DNA of 64,000 nucleotides from PGZG01 sp046292765 (GCA_046292765.1 JBKBQA010000001.1:62001-126000), one strand, 5' to 3'. Shown: positions 42,023 through 51,537, counted from the first letter of the stretch. The notes: generated by a model not told the origin, from the letters alone. Made by a program: numbers and translations.

Positions 42023-44185
42023 ATGAAAGCGAACGCTATCTGGATCGGACTTCTGTTGTTCGAGAGCGCTGTAGCGATGCAGCCGCTAGCAGATGATCAG
42101 CTCTCCTCTATCACTGGACAGGATGGCCTGGCGGTCACTTTCAGTAGTGAGAATGGGATAGCCGCAAACCAGTTGAGGTGGGTAACGGATGATAATGGCC
42201 TTGATGACTTCAGTTGCACCGGTGGCGTGCCAAATCAGCACGCCTGCACGCTGATCAACGACATCAGCATCGCCGGCGTGGGCGGGGATCTGGAAGTCGG
42301 TGCGGAGCTGGATGTTGGCGTGAGTGGCGGCGCTCCGTATATGGCCGTTCAGACTCGCTGGGGCCGACCGGCGGCACCGATCAGGGCGGTACTTGGCGGC
42401 TTGACATTCAATACCTCAACAAGAAATGCAAGCGCCCAGTCACTGGGGAGTTTTGCGCTGCAGAGCCATGGAGCGGCATCGCTCATCAATCGCGGCGGGC
42501 TGTTCAACAGTGGCGAGGATACAGCATTTTTCAATTTCCACTCCGAAGGTGATCTGATATATCGACAGGGTGGTCCCGGGGCCCCGGAGCTCAGCTTTGG
42601 TGATTTGCTGTTCCGGATGGCCTTTACCGATGGAGCAGCGGCGGGGCATAACCACGCGCAAGGCCGCGTAGGTGTTGACGGCGTTGGCTTCCTGCTTGCA
42701 GCAGATCATGCTGATGTGGAGCTGACATTTGATCTTGCATTCAAAGCCAACCCGACAAATTTCGACACCTCCGGGCGCGCCCATCTGTTGAGGTTCGGCT
42801 GGCAGGGTGGGTTGACTAACGCAATGCAGCGCGTTGGCAGTGGCGGCTATGGTTATGGCACCTACATGGCTGGGCCTAACACCTTTCAGGATTTTGATGG
42901 TTCCGGGATCACTCAGCGTTCAGAGGGGTTGAACCTGCTCAGCCAGTGGGACTTCGATTCTGATTTCGCGCTGATTATCGGGGAGGCTGGCGGCAATCGA
43001 AGCTATGTCCGATTCTCCGATTGGCGCCGCTTTGGCGGTGTGGCCGGGCCAATGTTCTCGTTCCCGGTGATATTTGATGTGCTCCAGGCTGGCGCGGCAC
43101 CGCAAGGTCTCTGTGCCGGACCGTTCACATCCGGGGTTGCCAATGAGAGCTCCTGCGTGGGCGCAGGCGGGCAGTTTATCTCGAGTGGATTCCCGGCTGG
43201 CGAAGCTGCATTTGGTGTGCTCATCCGTGATGCGCATCTGCATGCCTATAGTTCGTTGGTTGAGGTGGTTGATCCGCTGGCGGCAGGCGCGGTGACGCCG
43301 ATCAACTGGGGGGTGGTACTCACCTACGGCAAGCTGGATGCGGATATTTTCATGAGACCAGAGGGGCGTGCCAGCGGCGCCGCGCTGGCCACCACGGACA
43401 CGGGCATTCGTGCTGATATTACTCTGCTCGCCCAGTCCCCTGATGCGTGGCGGAGAGCCAATTCGAATGTTGCTGCGATCAGGGCGACCGCCGGTGACGG
43501 ATGGCGTACTAATACCCATGTTCTGGTGGCAGATACCAATTCCGCGATTGGCAGCGGTCACAACGGCGTCGGTTTCATCAATGGCGATATCATCTACCGT
43601 GCGCGCGACTTGTTTGTCCGGGTAACGGATGGAGATAGTGCCTATCCTGAGATGCCAGGTGGGCTCTGGCTGCAAACAGATAGCCTCGCCCAATACAACT
43701 TCCGTGGAATCTTCGGTGGTGGCGATCTGGCGGATCTGAGCTATGCCTCGATTACCAAGGTATCGTTGATGGATGTAAATCTGCAAACCAGTCGATTTAT
43801 CTTCGTACTCAATCCGCTGCCAGTAGACGGTGCCACCGGTGCTGCGCCTATAGGCTTTAATGGCCTTCTCGATTTCGATGGAAATGCTTATATACGTGTT
43901 GGCGAAGTGTCCAGCCCGCAGTCGCAGTTCTATGTCAGTGATGTGTCCGGCCGCATTGGCTGGAAGGATGGCAGTCTTTCCTTTGTTTCGGGGCAGAACA
44001 CCCCGGATGGCTTGCCCCAGCTGGCGATTCGCAATGATCTGGTAATTGGCCAATCTGGCCATTTTGGAGGGGCGCCGGGGCAGCCCCTGGTCGGAACGAT
44101 GGGTTTTGGCACGGAGGATTTCGGACGCATTGCCATTCCAGCAGGCACCTGGAACAGCGAAGTCATCATGAAAATTCCGAACTAA
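42023..44185 (+). CDS. Exported protein with DUF6160-like motif (cluster protein 4)
   Basis: 720 residues, the largest of the set: signal (WIGLLLFESAVA) then MQPLADDQLSSITGQDGLAV, the best match to the consensus. The body is long, Gly/Asp/Asn-rich and predicted beta, with repeated phrases such as GGLTFNTSTRNAS and GFNGLLDFDGNAYIRVG. An AGGAGG ribosome site stands 6 bases before the ATG. The stop TAA overlaps the ATG of the MauG-UnbV gene. It may be a surface protein or a substrate of the downstream redox lipoprotein (inference). Confidence 0.65.
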   Translation: MKANAIWIGLLLFESAVAMQPLADDQLSSITGQDGLAVTFSSENGIAANQLRWVTDDNGLDDFSCTGGVPNQHACTLINDISIAGVGGDLEVGAELDVGVSGGAPYMAVQTRWGRPAAPIRAVLGGLTFNTSTRNASAQSLGSFALQSHGAASLINRGGLFNSGEDTAFFNFHSEGDLIYRQGGPGAPELSFGDLLFRMAFTDGAAAGHNHAQGRVGVDGVGFLLAADHADVELTFDLAFKANPTNFDTSGRAHLLRFGWQGGLTNAMQRVGSGGYGYGTYMAGPNTFQDFDGSGITQRSEGLNLLSQWDFDSDFALIIGEAGGNRSYVRFSDWRRFGGVAGPMFSFPVIFDVLQAGAAPQGLCAGPFTSGVANESSCVGAGGQFISSGFPAGEAAFGVLIRDAHLHAYSSLVEVVDPLAAGAVTPINWGVVLTYGKLDADIFMRPEGRASGAALATTDTGIRADITLLAQSPDAWRRANSNVAAIRATAGDGWRTNTHVLVADTNSAIGSGHNGVGFINGDIIYRARDLFVRVTDGDSAYPEMPGGLWLQTDSLAQYNFRGIFGGGDLADLSYASITKVSLMDVNLQTSRFIFVLNPLPVDGATGAAPIGFNGLLDFDGNAYIRVGEVSSPQSQFYVSDVSGRIGWKDGSLSFVSGQNTPDGLPQLAIRNDLVIGQSGHFGGAPGQPLVGTMGFGTEDFGRIAIPAGTWNSEVIMKIPN

Positions 44186-47100
44186 TGCAGCACTCGGCAA
44201 GGCTGACGGCATTCGATTCAAGGCCTTCGAAGCTGAAAAAAAGAAGAACACAGATGAGAATAGCGCCACCGCATTCATTCTCGATACTTGCTCTCATCTT
44301 ATGTGTGCTCGGTTCTGCTGGTTGCGGCGGCGATTGGTCGTCTAACAAGCCCCATCCACTGTCAATCGATTCAATCGACGAAGAAGACAATGGCTCCGAC
44401 ACTGGGGCTGGTGGAGGAGGGGCCTCAGAGGGCGAGCTTGCCTCTGTCTTGTTGCAGAGACTCGTCGCTGAACGCGCCCTGACCGGAGACCCTGCATCTT
44501 CCCGAAACTTGAGTCCACGCGTTCCGGATCCGGATAATGCGCCGCTTGAGAAGTTGGGACAGTTGTTGTTTTTCTCTAAAACACTCAGCGGCGCTTATGA
44601 TGTTGCCTGTGCCTCTTGCCATCACCCACATTTCGCCGGAGGGGATGCACTTTCCCTTTCCATAGGTGTCGCAGCCGCGAAGCCAGAACTGATTGGCCCC
44701 GGTCGAAATATAGACCCTGTGTATGATATGGACCCCAATCAGGATGGTGGTCCGAATGTTCCGCGTAATAGCCAAACGGTATTTAACGTGGCTATGTACG
44801 ACAGAGCTCTGCTGCATGATGGACGCGTGTTTTCTCTTGCGGAGGAAGTCCTGCCCGGTGGCGCTGGCCAGATGATCAGAACGCCCGAAAGTGGTAGTGC
44901 GCCTGATTTTGACGCCGGAGAAAGTCTTCTCGAAGCTCAAGCGAGATTTCCTCTGGTTAGCAATCGTGAAATGCGAAATTTCCGGTACCCTGCGCTGGCG
45001 GATCCCGAGCAGTATCGCCAATTCCTGGTTGGCAGGCTTCGTGGTGAAGTGGAGCTTGATCGGCAGACGCCGGGAGCGGCGGGAAATTGGCTTGCCCGCT
45101 TCGAAGCCGCTTTTTCTGACGAGCCCGGGCCGTACCTCACGCTAAAGAATGTCCAGCGGGCGTTGGCTGCATACCAGGCGTCCTTGGTCTTCGTCGACAG
45201 CCCCTGGAAGAGCTACCTGCAAGGCGATGAAAGCTCATTAACTGACTCGGCAGTAAGAGGCGCGATCCTCTTTCTTGGCGATGCAAGCGACGGTGGGCTG
45301 GGATGCTATCAGTGCCATTCTGGCGATCGGTTTACGGATGAAAAATTCTATAACGTGGGTTTTCCGCAAATTGGTCGGGGCAGAAGAGCGGACAGTAGTG
45401 ATCCAGGTCGTTGGCAGGTGACCCAGATGGGCGCTGATCAAAACTCGTTTCGCACACCAAACCTTCTCAATGTTGCAGCGACAAGTCCCTATGGTCATGC
45501 TGGCACGTTCGATACGCTGGAACAGCTACTGCATTATCACGCTGACCCGCTACGCGAAGTGGATCAATTCTTTTCGGCTGACACTATATCGGGGCTTGCT
45601 CAGTTTCTGGGTCATAATTCAGGTGTTCAGCTCTATCCTAAATCGGAAGGGCTCACGCGGGACGCATTGTCCAGCGCTTCATTCTCGCTGGCCGCCCAGC
45701 TCCTGCCAGGCTCCATAGGGGCGCAGCAGGTTCAGGATCTAATAGCGTTTCTTAAGGCGTTGACTGATCCCTGCGTACTCCAGGAGCAGTGCGTGACACA
45801 ATGGGTCCCGCAGAAAAGCGAGGACCCGGACGGCAATATGCTGGTTGCCGGGGAAGCTGGTTTGATCGACCCGCCAAGCCCGCCCGATGATGAGAGCTAT
45901 CCGACACAAATACCAGTGGTGTTCCCTGAGCTTGCGGCTCGGATGACATTTTCGGAGCTTGAGGAGGATTGCGCAGATGCATACATGCTTCCGGGCAATG
46001 ACAACAATAGTGGTGCTGGTTTTGTTCGGCGTGGACACTCCGACAATGACAGCGGGTTTGGCCTGAGCGAGAAGCACGGATGGCGGAATGAAACCTGGTT
46101 CTCGGATGGCCGAGCCAGTTATGAGGTCGCAATGTTTGCTGGCGGCATTACGGCGACCTATATCGAAGGAAGCTGCTGGCCTGCGCTTGTATTCTCAAGT
46201 GGCGAGGCGGCCGGTGTTGTGGTCTATCGCAGCAAGGGAGGCCGACAGGGTTTCGAGGTTGTCGATGAGGCGTTTTCCGCTCCACCGGGCAATATGTTTA
46301 CCGGGTCGGCCCATGTCGACCTGAATGGCGACTACCGCCGAGAGCTCTTCCTTGCAAATCATCTTCCTGGAAGTGTGAAGATTTTTTCTCCGGGCGCTGA
46401 TGGGCGATATCATTCGGTCGCGGAGCTGCCCATGGGGCGGGGCACCTTCGGAATGTCTTTCGCCGATATCGATCAGAATGGCTACCCTGACTTCTATCTG
46501 GCGCATTGGTCGCTTACCGGAAACCCCGGGACAGCTCCTTCGCTATGGAAAAATGATTCGTTGAAAGGAGTGCTATTGCCCTATGACAATGTTGCAAAGA
46601 CATCATCTGCTTATGTGGATCAGATCCTGAACTTTACGCCATCTTTTGCTGATATCACGGGTGATGGACGTCAGGATCTCCTGATTGCTTCTGATGCTCG
46701 CACTAGCCAGACGTTGCGGAACCGTGATGCTCCCATGGGTGTTGTTTTTGAGAATGTTACCGAGCGATCGGTAATCACGGATGAAAACGGCATGGCGGGT
46801 CTCGTCGCGGATTTTTTCAATGATGGCCATCTCGATTGGTTTGTGGGTTCAATTTATGACCCGCGAGGCGCTGATTTTATGGGTTGGGGCGAGTCTGGAA
46901 ATCGGCTCTATCGTAACAGAAGCACGCCTGATGATTTACGCTTTGAAGATGTCACCGAGCAGTCTGGCGACGTAGCGGATGGCGCCTGGAGCTGGGGAAG
47001 CTGTGCTGCTGACTTCAATAATAACGGGTTCGTAGACATTTTTCAGGTAAATGGCTTTGGATATATTCCGGTAGATGTGCCACGCAACGCAGAGCAGGTC

Positions 47101-47670
47101 TCTATTCGAGAGTTTTATCTTGAGAAGACGGATCTGGTTTTACAGGGCGTCCCGCCTCGGCTGTTTATCAATAATGGCAATGGCACGTTCTCGGAAAGTG
47201 CAGAAGACTGGGGGCTGGTCTATCCATCGGAAGGAATTGGTGTCGCCTGTTTCGACTACGACCGGGATGGCGATATCGATATTGTGCTAGTAGATCAGTC
47301 CAACCGGCTACAGTTCTTTGAGAATCGCACTGGCCACGGACAAGGCCGCCGTTTTCTTGGCGTCCGCCTGGTCGGTGCGGCCCCCAATACGGATGCGCTG
47401 GGCGCACGAGTCTACGTCACTGCCGATGTTGGCGCGCCGCATCATCAGCAGACCATGCTCCGAGCCAGCCACGCGAATAGTAACTTCAATGGGCAGGATC
47501 TGCCGGATCTTCATTTCGGATTGGGATCGGCAGAGATTGTTAGTGAGCTGCGTGTGCGGTGGCCGAACGGAGACCTGACCTGCTATTTCGATGTCCCCGT
47601 AAATCAGTTCATGGTTATCGATGAAAGAGCGATTGATGACGGGCAGTCCTGCCCTGACGGAGAGTTTTGA
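44185..47670 (+). CDS. Lipoprotein fusing di-haem MauG/peroxidase, FG-GAP repeats and ASPIC/UnbV domain
   Basis: 1161 residues. A lipobox LGSAGC ends the signal; the ATG at 44254 would give a more normal signal length than the coupled ATG at 44185. Residues about 110-470 are a MauG/cytochrome c peroxidase module with two haem sites (C142ASCH146 and C374YQCH378). Residues about 690-1050 hold six FG-GAP/VCBS-type Asp-rich loops (for example DIDQNGYPDF, DFNNNGFVDI, DYDRDGDIDI). Residues about 1060-1140 are an ASPIC/UnbV domain (LGARVYVTAD, LHFGLGSAEIVSELRVRWPNG). It is probably an envelope-bound oxidase or peroxidase. Confidence 0.82.
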   Translation: MQHSARLTAFDSRPSKLKKRRTQMRIAPPHSFSILALILCVLGSAGCGGDWSSNKPHPLSIDSIDEEDNGSDTGAGGGGASEGELASVLLQRLVAERALTGDPASSRNLSPRVPDPDNAPLEKLGQLLFFSKTLSGAYDVACASCHHPHFAGGDALSLSIGVAAAKPELIGPGRNIDPVYDMDPNQDGGPNVPRNSQTVFNVAMYDRALLHDGRVFSLAEEVLPGGAGQMIRTPESGSAPDFDAGESLLEAQARFPLVSNREMRNFRYPALADPEQYRQFLVGRLRGEVELDRQTPGAAGNWLARFEAAFSDEPGPYLTLKNVQRALAAYQASLVFVDSPWKSYLQGDESSLTDSAVRGAILFLGDASDGGLGCYQCHSGDRFTDEKFYNVGFPQIGRGRRADSSDPGRWQVTQMGADQNSFRTPNLLNVAATSPYGHAGTFDTLEQLLHYHADPLREVDQFFSADTISGLAQFLGHNSGVQLYPKSEGLTRDALSSASFSLAAQLLPGSIGAQQVQDLIAFLKALTDPCVLQEQCVTQWVPQKSEDPDGNMLVAGEAGLIDPPSPPDDESYPTQIPVVFPELAARMTFSELEEDCADAYMLPGNDNNSGAGFVRRGHSDNDSGFGLSEKHGWRNETWFSDGRASYEVAMFAGGITATYIEGSCWPALVFSSGEAAGVVVYRSKGGRQGFEVVDEAFSAPPGNMFTGSAHVDLNGDYRRELFLANHLPGSVKIFSPGADGRYHSVAELPMGRGTFGMSFADIDQNGYPDFYLAHWSLTGNPGTAPSLWKNDSLKGVLLPYDNVAKTSSAYVDQILNFTPSFADITGDGRQDLLIASDARTSQTLRNRDAPMGVVFENVTERSVITDENGMAGLVADFFNDGHLDWFVGSIYDPRGADFMGWGESGNRLYRNRSTPDDLRFEDVTEQSGDVADGAWSWGSCAADFNNNGFVDIFQVNGFGYIPVDVPRNAEQVSIREFYLEKTDLVLQGVPPRLFINNGNGTFSESAEDWGLVYPSEGIGVACFDYDRDGDIDIVLVDQSNRLQFFENRTGHGQGRRFLGVRLVGAAPNTDALGARVYVTADVGAPHHQQTMLRASHANSNFNGQDLPDLHFGLGSAEIVSELRVRWPNGDLTCYFDVPVNQFMVIDERAIDDGQSCPDGEF

Positions 47671-47671
47671 T

Positions 47672-48757
47672 ATGTTTCCAGAGAAAATCGGAAGTATGAG
47701 AAATCTCACATGGCAGGTTTCAATATTCAACGCCTTGAGGCTGGCGCTGATTGCAATGGCGTTGCTGCTTCATGGCTGCGCCAGCTTTTCCTTGGCTCCA
47801 TCAGCGAGCCCTATCCCGGCAGCATATGAGATAGCACCAGGCGCCAGCGAGCATCGCGTATTTCAAACGGAAAGTGGTTTGCGTTTGTTCGGCCAGTGGT
47901 GGGAGCCGGAGCAACCGCCTGATGCTGTGATCTTGCTACTGCATGGCACTCTGGTGCATTCGGGTTTCTACTATCCTTGGGCGCAACATTTGAATGATCA
48001 CGGCTACGCTGTTTTTGCCATAGATCTACGGGGCTGGGGGCAGTCTCAGGGCTATGGGCGTCGGGCTGTAATCTATGATTATGACGAGTACCTTGAGGAT
48101 ACGGTGCTGGCCTACCAGGAAGTGCGTAGTCGTTATCCGGATTTGCCCTTGTACCTGCAGGGAGAGTCCATGGGCGGCGCCATTGCATTGTTGTCACAGG
48201 TCGAGTGTCGCTTCGAGGTCGACGGCATGATTCTCAATGCGCCAGCCATACAGCCCGGATTGAGCCTCGGTCCGGTGCGTTTCCCGATGTGGGCAAACAG
48301 GCTCGGATTATGGGGATTGAGCCAGCCCGGTCGAGTATATCCCAACATGCCGACGCCCGTGCCCGGGCCGGTGGTCGAATGGGGTATTCCGATGGTCCTG
48401 AAAGACAAGGAGGTGCGGGGGCGTTTCAAGCAGGATCCGCACTCCTTGCACCGGGCTTTGCCCTACAGCTATTTCAATGGCCTGCGCCGGGCCGGGGTAC
48501 GGGTGCGTCAGGGGCTTGACAGCGTTGACTCGCCGGTGATTATCATTCACGGAACACGGGACGCGCTGGTGCCTCCCCGGTCTAGTCAATACACGCTGGA
48601 TAATCTGGCCAGCGAGGACAAGACACTAAGAGTACACCGGCGCATGAGCCACGCGACCCTGCACGATATCCAGCGCAAGGATGTATGGGAGGATATCATT
48701 GGCTGGCTTGAGGAACGGCAACCCGATAAGGCAAGTCGGGGTGTTTCTGGTCGTTAA
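47672..48757 (+). CDS. Lipoprotein alpha/beta hydrolase, monoacylglycerol-lipase-like
   Basis: 361 residues. A lipobox LLHGC ends the signal; an ATG at 47696 is a possible later start. The hydrolase core has LLLHGTLVHSGFYYP, DLRGWGQSQG, the elbow QGESMGGAIAL, acid Asp in HGTRDALVPP and His in MSHATLHD. This matches serine-aminopeptidase-S33 / monoacylglycerol lipases. It starts 1 base after the MauG-UnbV gene with GGAGAG upstream, so it belongs to the same operon. Confidence 0.83.
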   Translation: MFPEKIGSMRNLTWQVSIFNALRLALIAMALLLHGCASFSLAPSASPIPAAYEIAPGASEHRVFQTESGLRLFGQWWEPEQPPDAVILLLHGTLVHSGFYYPWAQHLNDHGYAVFAIDLRGWGQSQGYGRRAVIYDYDEYLEDTVLAYQEVRSRYPDLPLYLQGESMGGAIALLSQVECRFEVDGMILNAPAIQPGLSLGPVRFPMWANRLGLWGLSQPGRVYPNMPTPVPGPVVEWGIPMVLKDKEVRGRFKQDPHSLHRALPYSYFNGLRRAGVRVRQGLDSVDSPVIIIHGTRDALVPPRSSQYTLDNLASEDKTLRVHRRMSHATLHDIQRKDVWEDIIGWLEERQPDKASRGVSGR

Positions 48758-48875
48758 TCTGAGTACATCAGGCGGCCGCAGACAGGTGCGTGCCTTGGCT
48801 CGCGCTTGGCCTGAGTATACTTTCGCCGGCAAGGTTCGTAGTCTGTTAGCGGTATTCTGAACGTTGATCTGCTGT

Positions 48876-49295
48876 ATGCAACAGCGCGTATTTGTCTACG
48901 GCACCCTCCTGCAGGGTGAGCGCAATCATCACTGGATGCAGGGCGCCAGACTGCTTGGGCCGGCGCGTACCGCGCCACGGTTCCGACTCTGGTCGCTGGG
49001 CAGTTACCCGGTGCTGTGCTTTGATGGCCGCCAGTCCATTCGGGGTGAGGTCTATCAGTTGAGCGCCACCCACCTCCGGTCGCTGGACATTCTTGAGGAG
49101 TGTCCTCGCTACTACCTTCGCTGTCGCATCCCCACCCGCTACGGTCCGGCCTGGATCTACTACCAGCCGCAACCGCCGCAGCATGCCCGTGCGCTACCCG
49201 GCGGAGACTGGCGCCGCCGGGTCAGTCGCCCTCTCACCCGGCAGGGATTTGCCGGTGTCTCGGCGGTGCAGGGGCGGCGGCTGGATCTGGCCTGA
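48876..49295 (+). CDS. Gamma-glutamylcyclotransferase (AIG2/YtfP-like) family protein
   Basis: 139 residues beginning MQQRVFVYGTLLQGERNHHWM, the GGCT/AIG2 fold signature (V-Y-G-T-L/ligand pocket), then IRGEVYQLSATHLRSLDILEE with the catalytic-type Glu. Relatives act on gamma-glutamylamines or glutathione derivatives, but many are uncharacterised. The ATG at 48876 replaces a TTG 12 bases upstream. A single gene between the cluster and the phospholipase. Confidence 0.75.
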   Translation: MQQRVFVYGTLLQGERNHHWMQGARLLGPARTAPRFRLWSLGSYPVLCFDGRQSIRGEVYQLSATHLRSLDILEECPRYYLRCRIPTRYGPAWIYYQPQPPQHARALPGGDWRRRVSRPLTRQGFAGVSAVQGRRLDLA

Positions 49296-49355
49296 AGGTC
49301 GACTTGCCCTGAGGGAGCCGCTAGGCTGACTCGGTGTCGATTTTCTGTCGGGCCT

Positions 49356-51404
49356 ATGTCAATTCTGATTCGCGTTGTCTTTCTGCTTGCCGTTATGTCC
49401 AGCCTGTCTGCCTGTGTCGGCCGCCAGTCGCTGACCGGCGAGCCGTTCCGGCTTACCGCGCCGGCACTGGAGAGCGCGCTGGCGGATGTGCATATCGAGG
49501 CAGTTCGCGAAGGCGGGCGCTTGCGGATGGGCTTCATCAACGACAACGAGCAGCTCTGGTTCGAGGCGGTGCGGATTGAGCAGGCAGAGCATGATGGTGT
49601 ACGGGTCCATGTCGCTGAGCTGGATACCCGCCACCGGCTGCGCCGGCCGAGGCAGGACGTCGTGCGAATTCCGGTGGTGGAGAGGGATCAGTTCACCGCC
49701 ATCTTGCGTGATGTGATGAGCTTCTATACGCCGCTGGGGCCAGACGAGGGGCTGGCGCTGACGCTGCGACGGGGCGAGCTGGTGAGCTGGCGTGATGACG
49801 AAGGCACCTTGCAGATGAAGCCCTGGGATCAGCTGCCCGGTCATGTTCAGATCAGCGACCGCATGGATGATCACCAGCTGGCCATACGCGTTGTGCTATT
49901 GCTGCGCGATATGCTGGCGAACAACCCGGACGGCGCCATTCGCCAGATCATGTTCTCGTTGCAGAATGATCGGACCGGAGCCGGCGGCTGGATTTATGCC
50001 GACGTCGCTGCTGGCGAGATCTACTACATCCTGTCGCCGTTTTCTGGCCATGACATTCAGGAACCGCGTTTGCGCGTGTCCATGAAGACCCTTGACCGGG
50101 TGGTGTTCCGAAGTCATTTCGTCACCATGGTCAAAAACCCGGTAACAACTTTTTCCAGATTGGTCGGACATGGACACGATGCGGTGACCAGTCTGGTGCG
50201 TCGTACACCGGCGGCGCCGGCCGAAATTGCGCCGCTCAACGACGGTCCCGGGATGGATCTGGACGCTTGGGAGCGGCGCCTGTATCGCATCACCCGTACC
50301 CGTCGTTATGCGGGTCGGCTGACCTTTCTGGTCGGCGGCGATGCATTTTTCCCCGAGCTGATTGAGGAAATTCGCGGAGCGGATCGCGAGGTCAGTATTC
50401 GGACCTATATATTCGATAACGACGAGTATGCGGTGGGATTGGCCAACCTGTTGCGGACACGCAGTGCCGATATCCGCGTACGGGTAATGATGGATGATCT
50501 CGGCTCGCTGATGGCGGGTCTGAAGGCGCCACCCAATGGCTATCCAGCCGGTTTCAGTCCGCCCTCTGACATCGCCAGTTATCTAACCACGGACAGCCGG
50601 GTGCGAGTGCGGCGGGTCGGTAATCCCTGGCTGACCGGTGACCATGCCAAGCTCACCTTGATTGATCGTGATCTCGCCTATGTCGGCGGCATGAATTATG
50701 GCGAAGAGTATCGCTACGACTGGCAGGACATGATGGTTCGTGTCGAGGGGCGGGTGGTTTGGCGGTTGCAGAAAGAGTTTGAGACAGCCTGGTCCCATGC
50801 CGGCCCCGGCGGCGACCTGGCCTATCTCATTCAGTCACTGCGACTTCCCACCATTGCGACCTTTACCCCGGAGGCAGATGCCTCCATGGTGCCGGTGCGG
50901 GTACTGCGGACGCGCACCAGTCGGCGGGAAATTCACCGAGCGCAGCTCGATGCCATTCGCCGTGCCCAGTCCTACATCCACATCATCACTCCGTACTTCA
51001 CCGAGCCGGATGTGATCTCGGCGTTGATTCAGGCCCGTGCCCGTGGCGTGGATGTGCGGGTGGTGCTGCCGGGGGAGGGCAATCATGATCTGATGAACAG
51101 CGCCCACCTGTTCACTGCCAACCGGCTGATCGAGAGTGGCGTGCGAGTATTCATCTACCCGGGGATGACGCACGTCAAGGCCGCCGTGTATGACGGCTGG
51201 GCCTGTTTTGGTTCCGCCAACTTCGATCGTCTCAGCGCCAAGGTGAATCAGGAGCTGAATCTGGCCACGGCGGATGTCGAGACCGTGGCGAGGCTGAACC
51301 TGCAGCTTTTCCAGCCCCACTTCGAGCAGAGCATTGAGCTGGTCGAACCCTTGGCGTGGAGCTGGGAAGACTACGCCGCCAGCCTGTTGTCACTGCCTTT
51401 CTGA
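49356..51404 (+). CDS. Phospholipase D-like lipoprotein
   Basis: 682 residues. Lipoprotein signal MSILIRVVFLLAVMSSLSAC (Cys20). An N-terminal region of about 290 residues has no known family. The C-terminal half carries two HKD motifs: HAKLTLIDRDLAYVGGMN and HVKAAVYDGWACFGSANFD. This places it in the phospholipase D / cardiolipin-synthase superfamily, acting on phospholipids or phosphodiesters at the envelope. The N-terminal extension makes it longer than a typical cardiolipin synthase (about 480). Confidence 0.85.
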   Translation: MSILIRVVFLLAVMSSLSACVGRQSLTGEPFRLTAPALESALADVHIEAVREGGRLRMGFINDNEQLWFEAVRIEQAEHDGVRVHVAELDTRHRLRRPRQDVVRIPVVERDQFTAILRDVMSFYTPLGPDEGLALTLRRGELVSWRDDEGTLQMKPWDQLPGHVQISDRMDDHQLAIRVVLLLRDMLANNPDGAIRQIMFSLQNDRTGAGGWIYADVAAGEIYYILSPFSGHDIQEPRLRVSMKTLDRVVFRSHFVTMVKNPVTTFSRLVGHGHDAVTSLVRRTPAAPAEIAPLNDGPGMDLDAWERRLYRITRTRRYAGRLTFLVGGDAFFPELIEEIRGADREVSIRTYIFDNDEYAVGLANLLRTRSADIRVRVMMDDLGSLMAGLKAPPNGYPAGFSPPSDIASYLTTDSRVRVRRVGNPWLTGDHAKLTLIDRDLAYVGGMNYGEEYRYDWQDMMVRVEGRVVWRLQKEFETAWSHAGPGGDLAYLIQSLRLPTIATFTPEADASMVPVRVLRTRTSRREIHRAQLDAIRRAQSYIHIITPYFTEPDVISALIQARARGVDVRVVLPGEGNHDLMNSAHLFTANRLIESGVRVFIYPGMTHVKAAVYDGWACFGSANFDRLSAKVNQELNLATADVETVARLNLQLFQPHFEQSIELVEPLAWSWEDYAASLLSLPF

Positions 51405-51428
51405 GCGTACTGTCAGGGCGCTTTACAG

Positions 51429-51444
51429 TGTGACGTGGCTCACA
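51429..51444. promoter_or_regulatory. CRP/Vfr binding site
   Basis: TGTGA-CGTGGC-TCACA: a perfect TGTGA-N6-TCACA palindrome, 93 bases upstream of the -24 element of the sigma-54 promoter and 25 bases after the phospholipase gene. Confidence 0.6.
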
Positions 51445-51521
51445 ACGTAAAAGTGTCGACATTCTTTACACAGCGTGCTGCGATGTTATGTAATATTATG
51501 ATTTATAAGGACTTAATAAGC

Positions 51522-51537
51522 TGGCACGGTTCCTGCT
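51522..51537 (+). promoter_or_regulatory. Sigma-54 (-24/-12) promoter of the PEP-CTERM gene
   Basis: TGGCACG-GTTC-CTGCT: GG at 51523-51524 and GC at 51535-51536 are 12 bases apart, as in the TGGCACG-N4-TTGCW consensus. It lies about 105 bases upstream of the PEP-CTERM gene. Sigma-54 control through PrsK/PrsR is known for PEP-CTERM systems, which supports the call. Confidence 0.75.

Noticed and set aside
38535..44185. Bacteriocin or RiPP precursors with double-glycine leaders
   Set aside because: Proteins are 206-720 residues, have Sec signals and lack the Gly-Gly cleavage site; no peptidase-ABC exporter is present.
42920..44278. 452-codon minus-strand frame opposite cluster protein 4
   Set aside because: Low-similarity shadow on the opposite strand of a gene with a clear AGGAGG site and signal peptide.
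38535..48757. Integrated genomic island or prophage
   Set aside because: No integrase, transposase, att repeat or tRNA at the borders; only a composition difference by eye.
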